Below, one piece after another: positions 7,346-26,691 of a stretch of DNA of 64,000 nt (the stretch's first letter is position 1; each line of letters starts with the position of its first letter). Made by a program: the position numbers and the translations under genes. The DNA lies in contig NZ_MKKH01000044.1 of the NCBI RefSeq assembly GCF_001942335.1, positions 81,723 through 145,722 on the forward strand, written 5' to 3'. The notes beneath the pieces are model-generated. The model was not told the origin of the DNA. It searched no databases and saw only the letters and a program-made list of their open reading frames with translations. This DNA is from Cellulosimicrobium sp. CUA-896 (GTDB taxonomy: Bacteria > Actinomycetota > Actinomycetes > Actinomycetales > Cellulomonadaceae).

Positions 7346-9126
7346 GTGAGCGAGACCCCGGAGATCCCTTCGACCCGTTCGGTGCGCGACGCCGCGGGCG
7401 GTCGACGCCCCGTCCGCCATCTCGACCCGGACCGTGTGCGCCGCAGCCCCGGTGCGTCCCGGGTCGAGCCGACCGCCTACGTGGCCGACCGTCTCATCGT
7501 CCGGGGGGCTCCTCCGGCCGAGCTCGCAGAGCTCGTCGCGCGCCAGGTCGGTGCCTCGGCCGCCGGCGGGGCGGACGCCGAGGTCGAGCTCCCGGCGTGG
7601 ACGCCGGGCGACGAGCCCACGACGTGGCTCGACGGTGTGCGGAGGATCGCTGCCGACATGGGGTACCGGGTCGCCCTCGACGCACGGCTCGGTGCGCCCC
7701 GCCCCGGCGAGGACGACCCGTTCGGCTACGCGCTCCGGTTCGTCCCCGTCCGTTCGGACGACGTCGAGGTGGACACGTGGGAGGTGCTCGAGCGCATCGT
7801 GTCCGAGCTCCGGGAGCTGGCCGAGGACGACGGGGTCGACGCTCCGAGAGCGGGCCTCGACCACGTGCTGCGCGCGCAGCGGGCCCGCACGACCCCGCTG
7901 CCGTTCGTCCCGGTCGCCCGTCCGCGGTCGACGCCGCTGCCGGTGAGCGCGGTCGACGAGTACGGGATGCCCGGGTCCGGCGGGCTGGCGCCCGTCCGGC
8001 TCATCGCGCCGCCCCCGGTCCGCCGTCTCGCCGACGGGGCGAGCCCGTGGGTCACGGCGGACGGCGTGCGCCGTCCCGTGGTCGCCCTCGTGGACACGGG
8101 GGTCGGGACGCACCCCTGGTTCGGCGGGTACACGCCGGGCGAGCCGAGCGACGGACCGCACTCCGTCGTCGTGCGCGACGCCACGCTCGACGGGGCGCCG
8201 ATCGGGACGTTCCCGGTGCCCGCGCTCGTCTCCGAGGACGCGGAGTACGGGGGCATGAGCAAGGACCCGCTCACCGGGCCGCTCGACCCGGTGGCGGGGC
8301 ACGGCACGTTCATGGCGGGGATCGTGCACCAGCTCTGCCCGGACGCCACCATCCTCTCCGTCCGCGCTTCGGCGGTTCCGGGGACGTCCCCGAGTGGGAG
8401 GTGCTCCACACGCTCTGGCGGCTGCTGCGCTTCCACCGCCGCGGGCTGCAGGGCGAGGACGGCTACCACCCCGTGGACGTGGTGGTCCTCGCCATGGGGT
8501 ACTACCACGAGCAGCCCGAGGACTACGGCTACGACGGTCCGCTCCGACGCGTGCTGCGCGCGCTGCGCAGGGCGGGTGTCGTGGTCGTCGTCGCGGCGGG
8601 CAACGACGGGACGACGCGGCCGATGTTCCCCGCCGCGTGGACCCCGCGGGTGGACCGGACGGCGGACGGCGCGGTGCCGCGGGAGCCCGAGGACCTCAAG
8701 CCGGACTACACGCCGATCCTCGCCGTCGGAGCGACGAACCCGGACGCCAGCGTCGCCGTCTTCAGCAACGACGGACCCTGGGTCACGACCGTCCGACCCG
8801 GCGCCGCCGTGGTGAGCACGATGCCGACGACGATCGACGGGCCGGTCACCCCGTCGGTGCGGCTCCCCGAACGGCTGGGCCCGGGGGTCCGTTCCTCCGT
8901 CGACCCCGACGACTTCCGCGGGGGGTTCGCGACCTGGAGCGGGACGTCGTTCTCGGCGCCGTACCTCGCCGCGCAGATCGCCGAGCAGGTCCTGCGGTCA
9001 CGCACGGGGGAGCCGTCGTCGGACCCCGCCGGGCCCGACGACGCCGTCGCACGGCGCACGGCGGTCGCGTGGGATGCTGTTCGACGTGTGCCGGGACTGT
9101 ACGCGCAGGGAGCCGCCTCCGAGTGA
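7346..9126 (+). CDS. S8 (subtilisin-like) serine protease, cytoplasmic, frameshifted
   Basis: Serine endopeptidase with an intact triad: Asp250 in VVALVDTGVG, His319 in AGHGTFMAGI and Ser about 535 in SGTSFSAPYLA, plus oxyanion Asn about 420 in VVAAGNDG. About 230 residues precede the catalytic domain, and there is no signal peptide, so it should act inside the cell. One base is missing near 8366 (the reading moves to FGGSGDVPEWEVLHTLWRLL), giving about 593 residues after correction. GTG 7346 follows GAGGAG by 5 nt; the overlapping ATG 7344 meets an immediate stop. It lies 21 bp before the CHAT gene. Substrate unknown; the neighbouring CHAT protein or the sigma regulators are candidates by proximity only. 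Confidence 0.88.
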
Positions 9127-9147
9127 TCCCTGTGAGGAGCCGGTCGG

Positions 9148-11739
9148 GTGAGCGACGACGTCCGTCGTGCGTTCGCCGACCGGCTCCGACGCGCGCAGGA
9201 GCTCAACGCCCTCGCCAAGGTGCGGGCCGCGTCCACCGAGTTCCGTCGCCTGACCGCCGAGGTCGAGCGGTGGGAGCGGCGCGGTGACGGCCCGACCGGG
9301 TGGTCCGCCGAGCTGCGCGTCCGCGCGCTGGTGGGGCGTGCGGCGTGCGTGTACGCGCTGACCGGGAGCATGGACGAGGGCAACCGGCTCCTCGACGAGG
9401 CCGGCGCGGTCGCGGACTCGGTCGGGCGGCCGCACCTCAAGGCGGTCGTCAGCGGCCAGCGTGGTGTGCTGCTCCTGCGGTCGGGCGACAGCCAGGCCGC
9501 GGTGCGGCCCCTGACGGCGGCCCTCGAGCAGGGTGATCCCGCGGACCACCGGGACGTCGCCGTGCTGCACCTCAACCGCGGCTCGGCCCTGGTCGACCTC
9601 GGGGCGCTCGACCCCGCGCTGCACGACTTCGAGATCGCGGCGCAGCACGCCCGCCAGCTCGGGAACGACTACTACGTGTCGTTCGCGATGCACAACATCG
9701 GCTTCGTCCACCAGCTCCAGGGCGACGTCCCGGCGGCGCTGCAGCGCATGGAGGAGTCCGTGCGGCTCCTCCCGGACGGCCCGGACGGCCTGGCTCTCGC
9801 GGGACGGGCCCGGGTCCTGTTCGACGTCGGCCTCCTGTCGGAGGCGGAGCGGATCCTGCAGGACGCCGAGGCCCTGCTCGTCGACGAGGGCCTGGGGCAG
9901 GAGCGTGCCGAGGCGGTGCTGGACCGTGCCCGCTGCATGGTCGGCCTCCGGCGTTTCGCGGAGGCGGTCGCGCTCGCCCGGAAGGCACGGCGCCTCTACA
10001 CGCGCTCGGGCAACTCGACGTGGGCCCTGTACGCGCGGGTGGTCGAGCTCGAGGCCATGCTCGGGGCGGACCGGGCCGCCGCCACGGAGAAGGGAGCGAG
10101 CCGCCGACGTGCGGCGCGCGGGCTCGAGACCGCGCTCGCGGTCGCACGGGACGGAGATGCGCGCGGCGCCGTCGCGCGGTACGGGGTCGGCGTGCCGGCA
10201 CGGTTGTACGCGGCGGAGTGGGCCCTGCTCGGCGGCGCTCACGAGGAGGCGGACCGCATCCTGCGCGAGGTGCCCCGACTGCGGCCCTGGGCCCCGTTCC
10301 CGGTGCGCGTCCAGCGCGAGGCCGTGCGCGCCCAGCTCGCCTTCGCGCGCGAGGACCGACGTGGTGGGGTCCGCGCCGTACGCGGCGGCCAGCGCGCGAT
10401 CGCGGAGTACCGGGAACGGCTCGGCTCGGTCGACGCGGTGACGGCCGCGGCCGTCCACGCCGTCCGGCTCGGCAACGTCGACGTCGAGTCGGCGCTGGGG
10501 ACCGGCCGTCCGGCCGCGGTCTTCGACGCGGTCGAGCGGGGGAGGGCGGCCTTCGCCGGGTCGGGGCGGGTGCGGCCTCCCTCGGACCCCGAGCTCGCGC
10601 GACTGCTCACGGCGGCACGTCGGGAGATCGAGGCGGCCCGCGACGTCGGCGCGACCGACGACCGGGACCAGCTCCTGCGCCGTCAGCAGCACCTGCGGGA
10701 GGCGCGGCGCATGCAGGACGAGGCGCGCCGCCGGTCGTGGCAGCACGCGGGCGGGGCCGCGACGCCGACGCCCGCCACGGAACGGTCCCTGCGGGGTGCG
10801 CTGGAGGCACGGGGAACCGAGTGCGTCGTCGCCAACCTCGTCGTGCACGGCGGGGAGGTGGCCGCGGTGCGGGTGTCCGCCTCCGGGTCGAGGCTGCTCC
10901 GGCTGGCACCGTTCGAGCGCGTCGCGGAGAACGTCCGGCGTGCGCGTGCCGACTTCGCGGTGCTGTCCAACGCGCTCATCCCGGTCCCGATGCGCGACGC
11001 CGCGGTCGCGTCGCTGCGGCGGACGCTCGCCTGGTTCGACGACGCGCTCGTCGCGCCGCTCCACGCCGCGGGCGACCTGCACGTCGCCGCGCGCGACCTC
11101 CTGCTCGCCGTGCCGTGGGCGGCGCTGCCGTCGCGGCGGGGGCGCCGCACCTGGGCCAACTCCTGGGTCGACCTGCTGCGCGGGGAGCCGGCCCGCCGCA
11201 CCGACCACGCGCTCGTCGTCGCCGGCCCCGACCTGCGGTTCGCCGGGGCGGAGGCCAAGCTCGTCTCCTCGGTCTGGGACAGCGCTACGACCCTGACGGG
11301 CCTGGAGGCCACCTGCGCCTCGGTCGTCGAGGGGTTCGAGGGGGCGGGAGTCGTCCACGTCGCCGCGCACGGCACGCACGAGCCGGACAACCCGCTCTTC
11401 TCGTCGCTGCGCCTCGCTGACGGGCCGCTGTTCGCCCACGAGCTCGACGGCATCGACCTGCGGGGCGTCGTGGTGGTGCTGTCGGCGTGCGAGGTCGGGC
11501 TCTCGACGCCGCGGATCGGCGGGGAGTCGCTCGGCCTGACGAGCGTCCTCCTCCGGCTCGGGGCACGCGCCGTCGTCGCGAGCGTCGCCCCGCTGCGCGA
11601 CGACGTCGCCGCGCGCGTCATGCCCGCGCTGCACGCGGAGCTGCGCGCGGGCGCCATGCCCGGCGCCGCGCTAGCGCGCGCGGTCGCGGACGAGCCGGAG
11701 CCCGTCCCCCTCGTCTGCTTCGGCCCGCTCGTCGTCTGA
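9148..11739 (+). CDS. TPR-CHAT domain cysteine protease
   Basis: An 863-residue intracellular protein. Residues about 50-450 are helical repeats of TPR type (for example [40 protein letters not shown]). A basic coiled region (about 490-540, [19 protein letters not shown]) leads into a C-terminal CHAT domain, a caspase/separase-like fold. The catalytic pair is visible: His741 in [16 protein letters not shown] and Cys781 in [12 protein letters not shown]. The gene is uninterrupted, unlike many neighbours. CHAT proteins include the TPR-CHAT protease of type III-E CRISPR effectors; no CRISPR array or Cas gene is present here. A sensor (TPR) plus protease (CHAT) role is inferred. GTG 9148 follows GAGGAG. 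Confidence 0.9.
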   Translation: MSDDVRRAFADRLRRAQELNALAKVRAASTEFRRLTAEVERWERRGDGPTGWSAELRVRALVGRAACVYALTGSMDEGNRLLDEAGAVADSVGRPHLKAVVSGQRGVLLLRSGDSQAAVRPLTAALEQGDPADHRDVAVLHLNRGSALVDLGALDPALHDFEIAAQHARQLGNDYYVSFAMHNIGFVHQLQGDVPAALQRMEESVRLLPDGPDGLALAGRARVLFDVGLLSEAERILQDAEALLVDEGLGQERAEAVLDRARCMVGLRRFAEAVALARKARRLYTRSGNSTWALYARVVELEAMLGADRAAATEKGASRRRAARGLETALAVARDGDARGAVARYGVGVPARLYAAEWALLGGAHEEADRILREVPRLRPWAPFPVRVQREAVRAQLAFAREDRRGGVRAVRGGQRAIAEYRERLGSVDAVTAAAVHAVRLGNVDVESALGTGRPAAVFDAVERGRAAFAGSGRVRPPSDPELARLLTAARREIEAARDVGATDDRDQLLRRQQHLREARRMQDEARRRSWQHAGGAATPTPATERSLRGALEARGTECVVANLVVHGGEVAAVRVSASGSRLLRLAPFERVAENVRRARADFAVLSNALIPVPMRDAAVASLRRTLAWFDDALVAPLHAAGDLHVAARDLLLAVPWAALPSRRGRRTWANSWVDLLRGEPARRTDHALVVAGPDLRFAGAEAKLVSSVWDSATTLTGLEATCASVVEGFEGAGVVHVAAHGTHEPDNPLFSSLRLADGPLFAHELDGIDLRGVVVVLSACEVGLSTPRIGGESLGLTSVLLRLGARAVVASVAPLRDDVAARVMPALHAELRAGAMPGAALARAVADEPEPVPLVCFGPLVV

Positions 11740-11763
11740 GCCGGGCCGAGCGACGGGGGCGGT

Positions 11764-11792
11764 TTGGACCACCCGCCGTCGTCCCGTACGAT
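11764..11792 (+). promoter_or_regulatory. Promoter for rplJ-rplL
   Basis: -35 TTGGAC (11764-11769), 17-bp spacer and -10 TACGAT (11787-11792), placing the transcript start near 11799 at the head of the L10 leader. Good consensus fit. Confidence 0.7.
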
Positions 11793-11798
11793 GATCGA

Positions 11799-12015
11799 CG
11801 TACCCAAGACCGCCGGTCGTCCCGCGCTGCCCGCAGATCCTCTGCGTCACGCACGAGACCGAAGTCCCGCCACGAGGCGGAGGCCAGCGCAGGTAGCGAA
11901 CCGACGGACGTGCGTCCGGCCCCGTGCCGCCTCACGACTGCGAGCCCCGCGCCTGCGCGGGGCTCTTTCTCGTTCCGGGGCCCACGCCGGTGGTACCACC
12001 ACCGGAAGGATTGCC
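11799..12015 (+). ncRNA. Ribosomal protein L10 leader
   Basis: Untranslated 5' region of rplJ-rplL. It contains the sequence features I associate with the L10-leader family (CCCAAGACCGCCGGTC near 11802, CAGGTAGCGAACCGACGGACG near 11890), which in bacteria bind the L10-L12 complex for autoregulation. A terminator-type hairpin lies in its second half. Family assignment is from recognition of the conserved segments, not a covariance search. Confidence 0.75.
11942..11970 (+). terminator. Intrinsic terminator / attenuator in the L10 leader
   Basis: Perfect 11-bp arms (11942-11952 and 11955-11965, GAGCCCCGCGC) with a 2-nt loop, followed by TTTCT. It ends 46 bp before the rplJ start, a position suited to transcription attenuation. 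Confidence 0.7.
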
Positions 12016-12545
12016 ATGCGAGGCCGGACAAGGCAGCCGCAGTCGCCGAGATCTCGGACAAGTTCCGCGACTCGAACGCTGCTGTGCTGACCGAGTACCG
12101 CGGGCTCACCGTCGCGCAGCTCAAGCAGCTGCGTCGGTCGCTCAGCGGCAACGCAACCTACGCCGTGGTGAAGAACACGCTGACCGCCATCGCGGCCAAG
12201 GAGGCCGGTGTCGAGGGACTCGACGCCGACCTGCAGGGCCCGTCGGCGATCGCCTTCGTCACCGGGGACCCGGTCGAGGCGGCCAAGGGTCTGCGTGACT
12301 TCGCCAAGGCGAACCCCGCGCTGGTCATCAAGGGCGGTGTCCTCGACGGGCGCCCCCTGACCGCCGCGGAGGTCACGAAGCTCGCGGACCTCGAGTCCCG
12401 CGAGGTCCTGCTGGCCAAGGCGGCCGGCGCGATGAAGGCGAAGCTGTTCCAGGCCGCGTACGTCTTCACCGCGAACACCGCCCAGGCCGCCCGCGTCATC
12501 GATGCCCTGCGTCAGAAGCAGGAATCGGAGGGCGCTGCCGCCTGA
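12016..12545 (+). CDS. rplJ: 50S ribosomal protein L10 (frameshifted at codon 2)
   Basis: Stalk base protein that holds L7/L12 dimers on the large subunit. The ATG at 12016 has a good context (GGAAGGATTGCC), but the next bases read CGAGG where GCGAGG is needed for Met-Ala-Arg-Pro-Asp-Lys. One G is missing at about 12018. Corrected length is 176 residues: the RNA-binding N-terminal domain ([34 protein letters not shown]) and a C-terminal helix that binds L7/L12 dimers ([13 protein letters not shown]). Confidence 0.92.
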
Positions 12546-12660
12546 TCCACGCTCCGGCACTCCCGTGCCGCAGCACCGATCACCGCAGCGCAAGCACACA
12601 CCCCGCTTCTGGCAGGCCCGCACGGGCCGCTGCCGAGCACCGACCGAAAGGAACGCCATC

Positions 12661-13052
12661 ATGGCGAAGCTCAGCACCGACGAGCTCATCGAGCAGTTCA
12701 AGGGCCTCACCCTCATCGAGCTCAACGAGTTCGTGAAGGCCTTCGAGGAGACCTTCGAGGTCACCGCCGCCGCCCCCGCCGCCGTCGCGGTCGCCCCCGC
12801 CGCGGGTGCGCCGGTGGCGAGGCCCCGGCCGAGGAGGAGAAGGACGAGTTCGACGTCATCCTCGAGGCCGCCGGCGACAAGAAGATCCAGGTCATCAAGG
12901 AGGTGCGCGCGCTCACGTCCCTCGGCCTGAAGGAGGCCAAGGACCTCGTGGACGGCGCCCCGAAGCCGGTCCTGGAGGGCGCGAACAAGGAGACGGCCGA
13001 GAAGGCCAAGGCTGCCCTCGAGGGCGCCGGCGCCACGGTCACCCTCAAGTGA
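12661..13052 (+). CDS. rplL: 50S ribosomal protein L7/L12 (frameshifted)
   Basis: Mobile stalk protein that recruits translational GTPases. The N-terminal dimerisation helix ([20 protein letters not shown]) and an Ala/Val/Pro-rich hinge (about 35-50) are read in the first frame. The C-terminal domain ([20 protein letters not shown], then [16 protein letters not shown]) is one frame over. One base is missing in the hinge at about 12815. Corrected length is 130 residues, normal for the family. It lies 115 bp after rplJ under the same leader. Confidence 0.93.
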
Positions 13053-13057
13053 TCTCG

Positions 13058-13081
13058 CCGGTCCCGTCCTGACGGGACCGG
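13058..13081 (+). terminator. Terminator 1 after rplL
   Basis: Ten-base perfect arms CCGGTCCCGT (13058-13067) and its complement (13072-13081) with a CCTG loop, starting 6 bp after the rplL stop. Confidence 0.75.
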
Positions 13082-13093
13082 TCGTCACGCCGC

Positions 13094-13126
13094 ACGAGCC
13101 CGCACCCCCCGGGGTGCGGGCCTCGT
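13094..13126 (+). terminator. Terminator 2 after rplL
   Basis: A second hairpin with arms ACGAGCCCGCACCCC and its near-complement around a CC loop at 13109-13110. Together with the first it separates rplJL from rpoBC, which has its own promoter. Confidence 0.7.
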
Positions 13127-13364
13127 CGTGCGCGGGGCGTGGAGGCGTCGTGGTGGTCGCACGGCGGTCGTGTGCGCGCCCGGCTTCACGGAACCGGGTG
13201 GCGTGTGCCACCATGTGCGGGTCGGCGATGCAGGACAGCGGCGCCGGCGGTGCGGCCGGGCAGCAACGTCCGGTCGGGCAGAGGGGCGACGAGGCCCCGC
13301 GCACGAGTACCGGTCAGGCGTCTGGCGACGTCGGACGAGGCCGGGGAGCGGGCGCGCCGTCGGT

Positions 13365-13394
13365 GTGGACGGACGCGCTCCGAGGGGGTATGCT
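13365..13394 (+). promoter_or_regulatory. Promoter for rpoB-rpoC
   Basis: -35 GTGGAC (13365-13370), 18-bp spacer, -10 TATGCT (13389-13394). It would give a 5' leader of about 140 nt before the TTG start. The rest of the 13127-13540 interval shows no gene. Confidence 0.6.
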
Positions 13395-13540
13395 AACGCT
13401 TTGCGCTGTCCTGTGCCCCCGATCTCAGATACCCCCGACCTCCTGCGACGTACGTGCGCGTCCGCGAGATGTCGTGGCGGCGGTGATCGTGACCAGCCTG
13501 GCGGTGCAGCGTTCTTTCGATCTGCAGGGAAGGACCCCTC

Positions 13541-17052
<3,512 letters not shown>

Positions 17053-17187
17053 TCTCGGGCCGGCGGGGGCGGTGCCCCGGTCCACGACCGCGCACCGTCC
17101 CCGCCCCGCCCGCACCCACCCCGTCTTCAACCGTTTTATGGCGTCGGTCCCGGCCTCCGGCCGCGGACCGGCAGACGAAGGAAGTAG

Positions 17188-21069
<3,882 letters not shown>

Positions 21070-21092
21070 CGTCCGCACCTCGGTGCGCACCT

Positions 21093-21142
21093 GACGGGTG
21101 CCCGACGACGCAGGCTCGCCCTGCGGACGTCGGGCACCCGTC
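21093..21142 (+). terminator. Terminator after rpoC
   Basis: Fifteen-base perfect arms (21093-21107 and 21128-21142, GACGGGTGCCCGACG) closing a loop that itself contains a 5-bp stem (GCAGG/CCTGC). It starts 24 bp after the rpoC stop. Confidence 0.8.
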
Positions 21143-21163
21143 CGCGTCAGGGGACCTGCACCT

Positions 21164-21192
21164 TTGACTACCCCGGACGCGGCAGGTAGCCT
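21164..21192 (+). promoter_or_regulatory. Promoter of the str operon
   Basis: -35 TTGACT (21164-21169), 17-bp spacer, -10 TAGCCT (21187-21192): one of the best promoters in the window. It leaves a leader of about 305 nt before rpsL in which I see no gene. Confidence 0.75.
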
Positions 21193-21503
21193 GGTAAACC
21201 GTGCCCGCGCCGTCGGGCCCTCTGTGATGTTCCTCGCGGCTCGCGCCCGCGTCGATGCCTCGCCTCGACGCACACCGCGCCGCACTGGTGATCTCCGGAC
21301 GGGTCGATGTGAGTGCGCGAGCACTCCGGACCCCGTCCGTCCCGCGCCCGGCGCTCGACGGCCGGCCCGGACCATCGAGCCGGTGGTAGGTGGCTGCGTG
21401 CGACGCACAGCGTTGCGGGCGCCGCGTGCGATCGGCGCCCGAAGCCAGCACGACCACAGGCCGGGGATCGCCCCGGCGCAGCTCGAGAAGACACGGAGAC
21501 GTA
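21193..21503. other. Long leader of the str operon
   Basis: 311 bp between the promoter and rpsL. Arg/Ala-rich readings only; no gene, repeat or strong hairpin seen. Presumably untranslated mRNA leader. Confidence 0.5.
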
Positions 21504-21878
21504 GTGCCTACGATCCAGCAGCTCGTCCGCAAGGGGCGGACCTCGAAGGTGGGGAAGTCCAAGACCCCCGCCCTCAAGGGCTCCCCGCAGCGGCGCGGTG
21601 TGTGCACGCGCGTGTACACCACCACCCCGAAGAAGCCGAACTCCGCGCTGCGCAAGGTCGCTCGCGTGAAGCTCTCCTCCCAGGTCGAGGTCACGGCCTA
21701 CATCCCCGGCGTCGGCCACAACCTCCAGGAGCACTCCATCGTGCTCGTGCGCGGCGGTCGTGTGAAGGACCTCCCCGGTGTGCGCTACAAGATCGTGCGC
21801 GGCGCGCTCGACACGCAGGGCGTGAAGAACCGCAAGCAGGCCCGCAGCCGCTACGGCGCCAAGAAGGAGAAGAGCTGA
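21504..21878 (+). CDS. rpsL: 30S ribosomal protein S12
   Basis: Decoding-centre protein, target of streptomycin resistance mutations. The 124-residue product has [20 protein letters not shown] and [17 protein letters not shown]; the two lysines usually altered in resistant mutants (in TPKKPNSA and [11 protein letters not shown]) are wild type. GTG 21504 follows CGGAGACG. Its TGA overlaps the ATG of rpsG. Confidence 0.98.
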   Translation: MPTIQQLVRKGRTSKVGKSKTPALKGSPQRRGVCTRVYTTTPKKPNSALRKVARVKLSSQVEVTAYIPGVGHNLQEHSIVLVRGGRVKDLPGVRYKIVRGALDTQGVKNRKQARSRYGAKKEKS

Positions 21879-22348
21879 TGCCTCGCAAGGGCCCGGCCCC
21901 GAAGCGGCCGCTCATCGTCGACCCGGTCTACGGGTCGCCCGTCGTCACCCAGCTCATCAACAAGGTGCTGCTCGACGGCAAGAAGTCGACCGCCGAGTCG
22001 ATCGTCTACGGCGCCCTCGAGGGCGTCCGGTCGAAGACCGACGGTGACCCCGTCGTCGTCCTCAAGCGCGCGCTCGAGAACGTGCGCCCCGCGCTCGAGG
22101 TCCGCTCGCGCCGCGTCGGTGGCGCCACCTACCAGGTCCCGGTCGAGGTCCGCCCCGCGCGCGCCACGACCCTCGCGCTGCGCTGGCTCACGGACTACTC
22201 GCGCGCCCGCCGCGAGAAGACCATGACCGAGCGCCTCATGAACGAGATCCTCGACGCCAGCAACGGCCTCGGCGCCGCGGTCAAGCGTCGCGAGGACATG
22301 CACAAGATGGCGGAGTCCAACAAGGCCTTCGCCCACTACCGCTGGTAG
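21878..22348 (+). CDS. rpsG: 30S ribosomal protein S7
   Basis: Primary 16S rRNA-binding protein of the small-subunit head. The product is 156 residues: N-terminal [20 protein letters not shown] and C-terminal [20 protein letters not shown]. The start ATG overlaps the rpsL stop by one base, so translation is coupled. Confidence 0.98.
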   Translation: MPRKGPAPKRPLIVDPVYGSPVVTQLINKVLLDGKKSTAESIVYGALEGVRSKTDGDPVVVLKRALENVRPALEVRSRRVGGATYQVPVEVRPARATTLALRWLTDYSRARREKTMTERLMNEILDASNGLGAAVKRREDMHKMAESNKAFAHYRW

Positions 22349-22358
22349 TCCGCCCGAC

Positions 22359-22388
22359 CGGCCCCGTGGACGCACGTCCCCGGGGCCG
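22359..22388 (+). terminator. Hairpin between rpsG and fusA
   Basis: Arms CGGCCCCG (22359-22366) and CGGGGCCG (22381-22388) with a 14-nt loop. Probably a partial terminator or processing site, because fusA has no obvious promoter of its own. Confidence 0.4.
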
Positions 22389-22463
22389 TCGGCGGGTCCC
22401 CGGCCGGCCAGCCCGGTCCGAGCAGCGCCTCCGACTCAACCCACCTAGCGAGGGAAACAGACC

Positions 22464-24566
<2,103 letters not shown>

Positions 24567-24693
24567 GTCCCCACAGGTCGAAGACCCGCACAACCATCAA
24601 CCTGTAGGCAACCGCAACGCCCCGCGGATGTAGGATCTCTCGGTCGACATTCGCAACGTTCGGCACATCTACCCAAGTCCCAGGAGGACCCCA

Positions 24694-25890
24694 GTGGCTA
24701 AGGCCAAGTTCGAGCGGACCAAGCCGCACGTCAACATCGGCACCATCGGTCACGTCGACCACGGTAAGACGACGCTGACGGCGGCGATCTCGAAGACGCT
24801 CGCGGACAAGTACCCGGACCTGCCGGCGAACGTGCAGCGCAACTTCGACGAGATCGACGCGGCTCCCGAGGAGAAGCAGCGCGGTATCACGATCAACATC
24901 GCGCACATCGAGTACGAGACGCCGAAGCGTCACTACGCGCACGTCGACGCTCCTGGTCACGCCGACTACATCAAGAACATGATCACCGGTGCCGCCCAGA
25001 TGGACGGCGCGATCCTCGTGGTCGCCGCGACCGACGGTCCGATGGCGCAGACGCGTGAGCACGTGCTCCTCGCCCGCCAGGTCGGCGTGCCCTACCTGCT
25101 GGTCGCGCTCAACAAGGCGGACATGGTCGAGGACGAGGAGATCCTCGAGCTCGTCGAGATGGAGGTGCGCGAGCTCCTCTCCTCGCAGGAGTTCGACGGC
25201 GACAACGCGCCGGTCGTGCGCGTGTCGGGCCTCAAGGCGCTCGAGGGCGACCCCGAGTGGACCGCCAAGGTCATCGAGCTCATGGAGGCCGTCGACGAGA
25301 ACGTGCCGGAGCCGCAGCGCGAGCTCGACAAGCCGTTCCTCATGCCCGTCGAGGACGTCTTCACGATCACCGGTCGTGGCACCGTCGTCACCGGCAAGGT
25401 CGAGCGTGGCACGCTGGACCTCAACTCGGACGTCGAGATCGTCGGCATCCGCGCGCCCCAGAAGACCACGGTCACGGGCATCGAGACGTTCCACAAGCAG
25501 ATGGACCAGGCCCAGGCCGGCGACAACACCGGTCTGCTCCTGCGCGGCATCAAGCGCGAGGACGTCGAGCGCGGCCAGGTCGTCGTGAAGCCGGGTTCGA
25601 TCACGCCGCACACCAACTTCGAGGCGCAGGTCTACATCCTGGGCAAGGACGAGGGCGGCCGTCACAACCCGTTCTACTCGAACTACCGTCCGCAGTTCTA
25701 CTTCCGCACGACGGACGTCACCGGCGTCATCACGCTGCCCGAGGGCACCGAGATGGTCATGCCCGGCGACAACACCGAGATGACGGTCGAGCTGATCCAG
25801 CCGATCGCCATGGAGGAGGGCCTCGGCTTCGCCATCCGTGAGGGTGGCCGCACCGTGGGCTCCGGCCGCGTCACCAAGATCCTCAAGTGA
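24694..25890 (+). CDS. tuf: Elongation factor Tu
   Basis: Delivers aminoacyl-tRNA to the ribosome. The 398-residue product has [30 protein letters not shown] (with DAPGH in place of the more usual DCPGH), [18 protein letters not shown] and a normal C-terminus ([12 protein letters not shown]). GTG 24694 follows AGGAGGA. The 127-bp upstream gap contains TAGGAT (24631-24636), a possible -10 for an extra tuf promoter, without a convincing -35. Confidence 0.98.
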   Translation: MAKAKFERTKPHVNIGTIGHVDHGKTTLTAAISKTLADKYPDLPANVQRNFDEIDAAPEEKQRGITINIAHIEYETPKRHYAHVDAPGHADYIKNMITGAAQMDGAILVVAATDGPMAQTREHVLLARQVGVPYLLVALNKADMVEDEEILELVEMEVRELLSSQEFDGDNAPVVRVSGLKALEGDPEWTAKVIELMEAVDENVPEPQRELDKPFLMPVEDVFTITGRGTVVTGKVERGTLDLNSDVEIVGIRAPQKTTVTGIETFHKQMDQAQAGDNTGLLLRGIKREDVERGQVVVKPGSITPHTNFEAQVYILGKDEGGRHNPFYSNYRPQFYFRTTDVTGVITLPEGTEMVMPGDNTEMTVELIQPIAMEEGLGFAIREGGRTVGSGRVTKILK

Positions 25891-25918
25891 TCTGACGCTG
25901 CCCGTCGGCAGCGAGCTG

Positions 25919-25952
25919 CGAGGGCCCGGTACCGTCAGGTGCCGGGCCCTCG
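25919..25952 (+). terminator. Terminator after tuf
   Basis: Arms CGAGGGCCCGGTACC (25919-25933) and GGTGCCGGGCCCTCG (25938-25952) pair with a single mismatch around a GTCA loop, 29 bp after the tuf stop. Strong end of the str operon. Confidence 0.85.
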
Positions 25953-25996
25953 TGCGTCCGGTGCGGGGGGCGGGGGAGGAGTCGCCGGGTCCCGAC

Positions 25997-26026
25997 TTGG
26001 ACTCCTGCGCGCCCGTGTGGCAGACT
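25997..26026 (+). promoter_or_regulatory. Promoter of the S10 operon
   Basis: -35 TTGGAC (25997-26002), 18-bp spacer, -10 CAGACT (26021-26026). The following 26027-26370 region is a leader of about 340 nt with no gene that I can support. Confidence 0.65.
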
Positions 26027-26370
26027 GTTCAGGTTGCCTGATACGGGCGCGCTCTTTCACGTGTCGAACAGTGTGTTGAACCGGTCCTCGCGGCGCGAGG
26101 ACGGACACCGGGTCCCTTACGGCCCGGGTCTGCGGGTTGAGCTCTCTGTCGACACGGATCGAGCACCCCGCGGGACGCACGTTCCGAGCAGGCTCGACAA
26201 ACGTTGTGGCCACGCTGCAGCGCCGTGCGCGAGCACGGTGCGCGGCGGTTCACATATCCAACGGCCCCGCGCCTTCCCGGCGTGTGCGCCAGGTGCGTCG
26301 CGACTACGCGACACGCCCGAGCGCGGGGGTCGGACAGCTAGCGGTTCGAGAGAGAGAGTCAGACGACGCC
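26027..26370. other. Long leader of the S10 operon
   Basis: 344 bp between the S10 promoter and rpsJ. It holds GGAACGTGCGTCCCGC-like short complementary segments but no clear single hairpin, and no coding sequence. A regulatory role is possible. Confidence 0.5.
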
Positions 26371-26677
26371 ATGGCGGGACAGAAGATCCGCATCCGGCTC
26401 AAGTCCTACGACCACGAGGTCATCGACAGCTCGGCGCGCAAGATCGTCGACACGGTGACGCGCGCTGGTGCAACGGTCGTGGGTCCGGTGCCGCTGCGAC
26501 GGAGAAGAACGTCTTCACCGTCATCCGGTCGCCTCACAAGTACAAGGACAGCCGCGAGCACTTCGAGATGCGCACGCACAAGCGGCTGATCGACATCATC
26601 GACCCCACGCCGAAGGCGTCGACTCGCTCATGCGTCTCGACCTGCCGGCCGACGTGAACATCGAGATCAAGCTCTGA
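26371..26677 (+). CDS. rpsJ: 30S ribosomal protein S10 (two missing bases)
   Basis: Small-subunit head protein and NusB/NusG partner in antitermination. ATG 26371 starts [20 protein letters not shown]. One base is missing near 26493 ([18 protein letters not shown]) and one near 26612 ([17 protein letters not shown]). Corrected length is 102 residues, exactly normal. First gene of the S10 operon. Confidence 0.95.
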
Positions 26678-26691
26678 GGCTGGAGGACATC

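Noticed and set aside
9148..11739. Type III-E CRISPR (craspase) locus because of the TPR-CHAT gene
   Set aside because: No CRISPR repeats, Cas7-11-like gene or RNA-guided nuclease occurs in the window; the CHAT protein sits with a sigma factor and a subtilisin.
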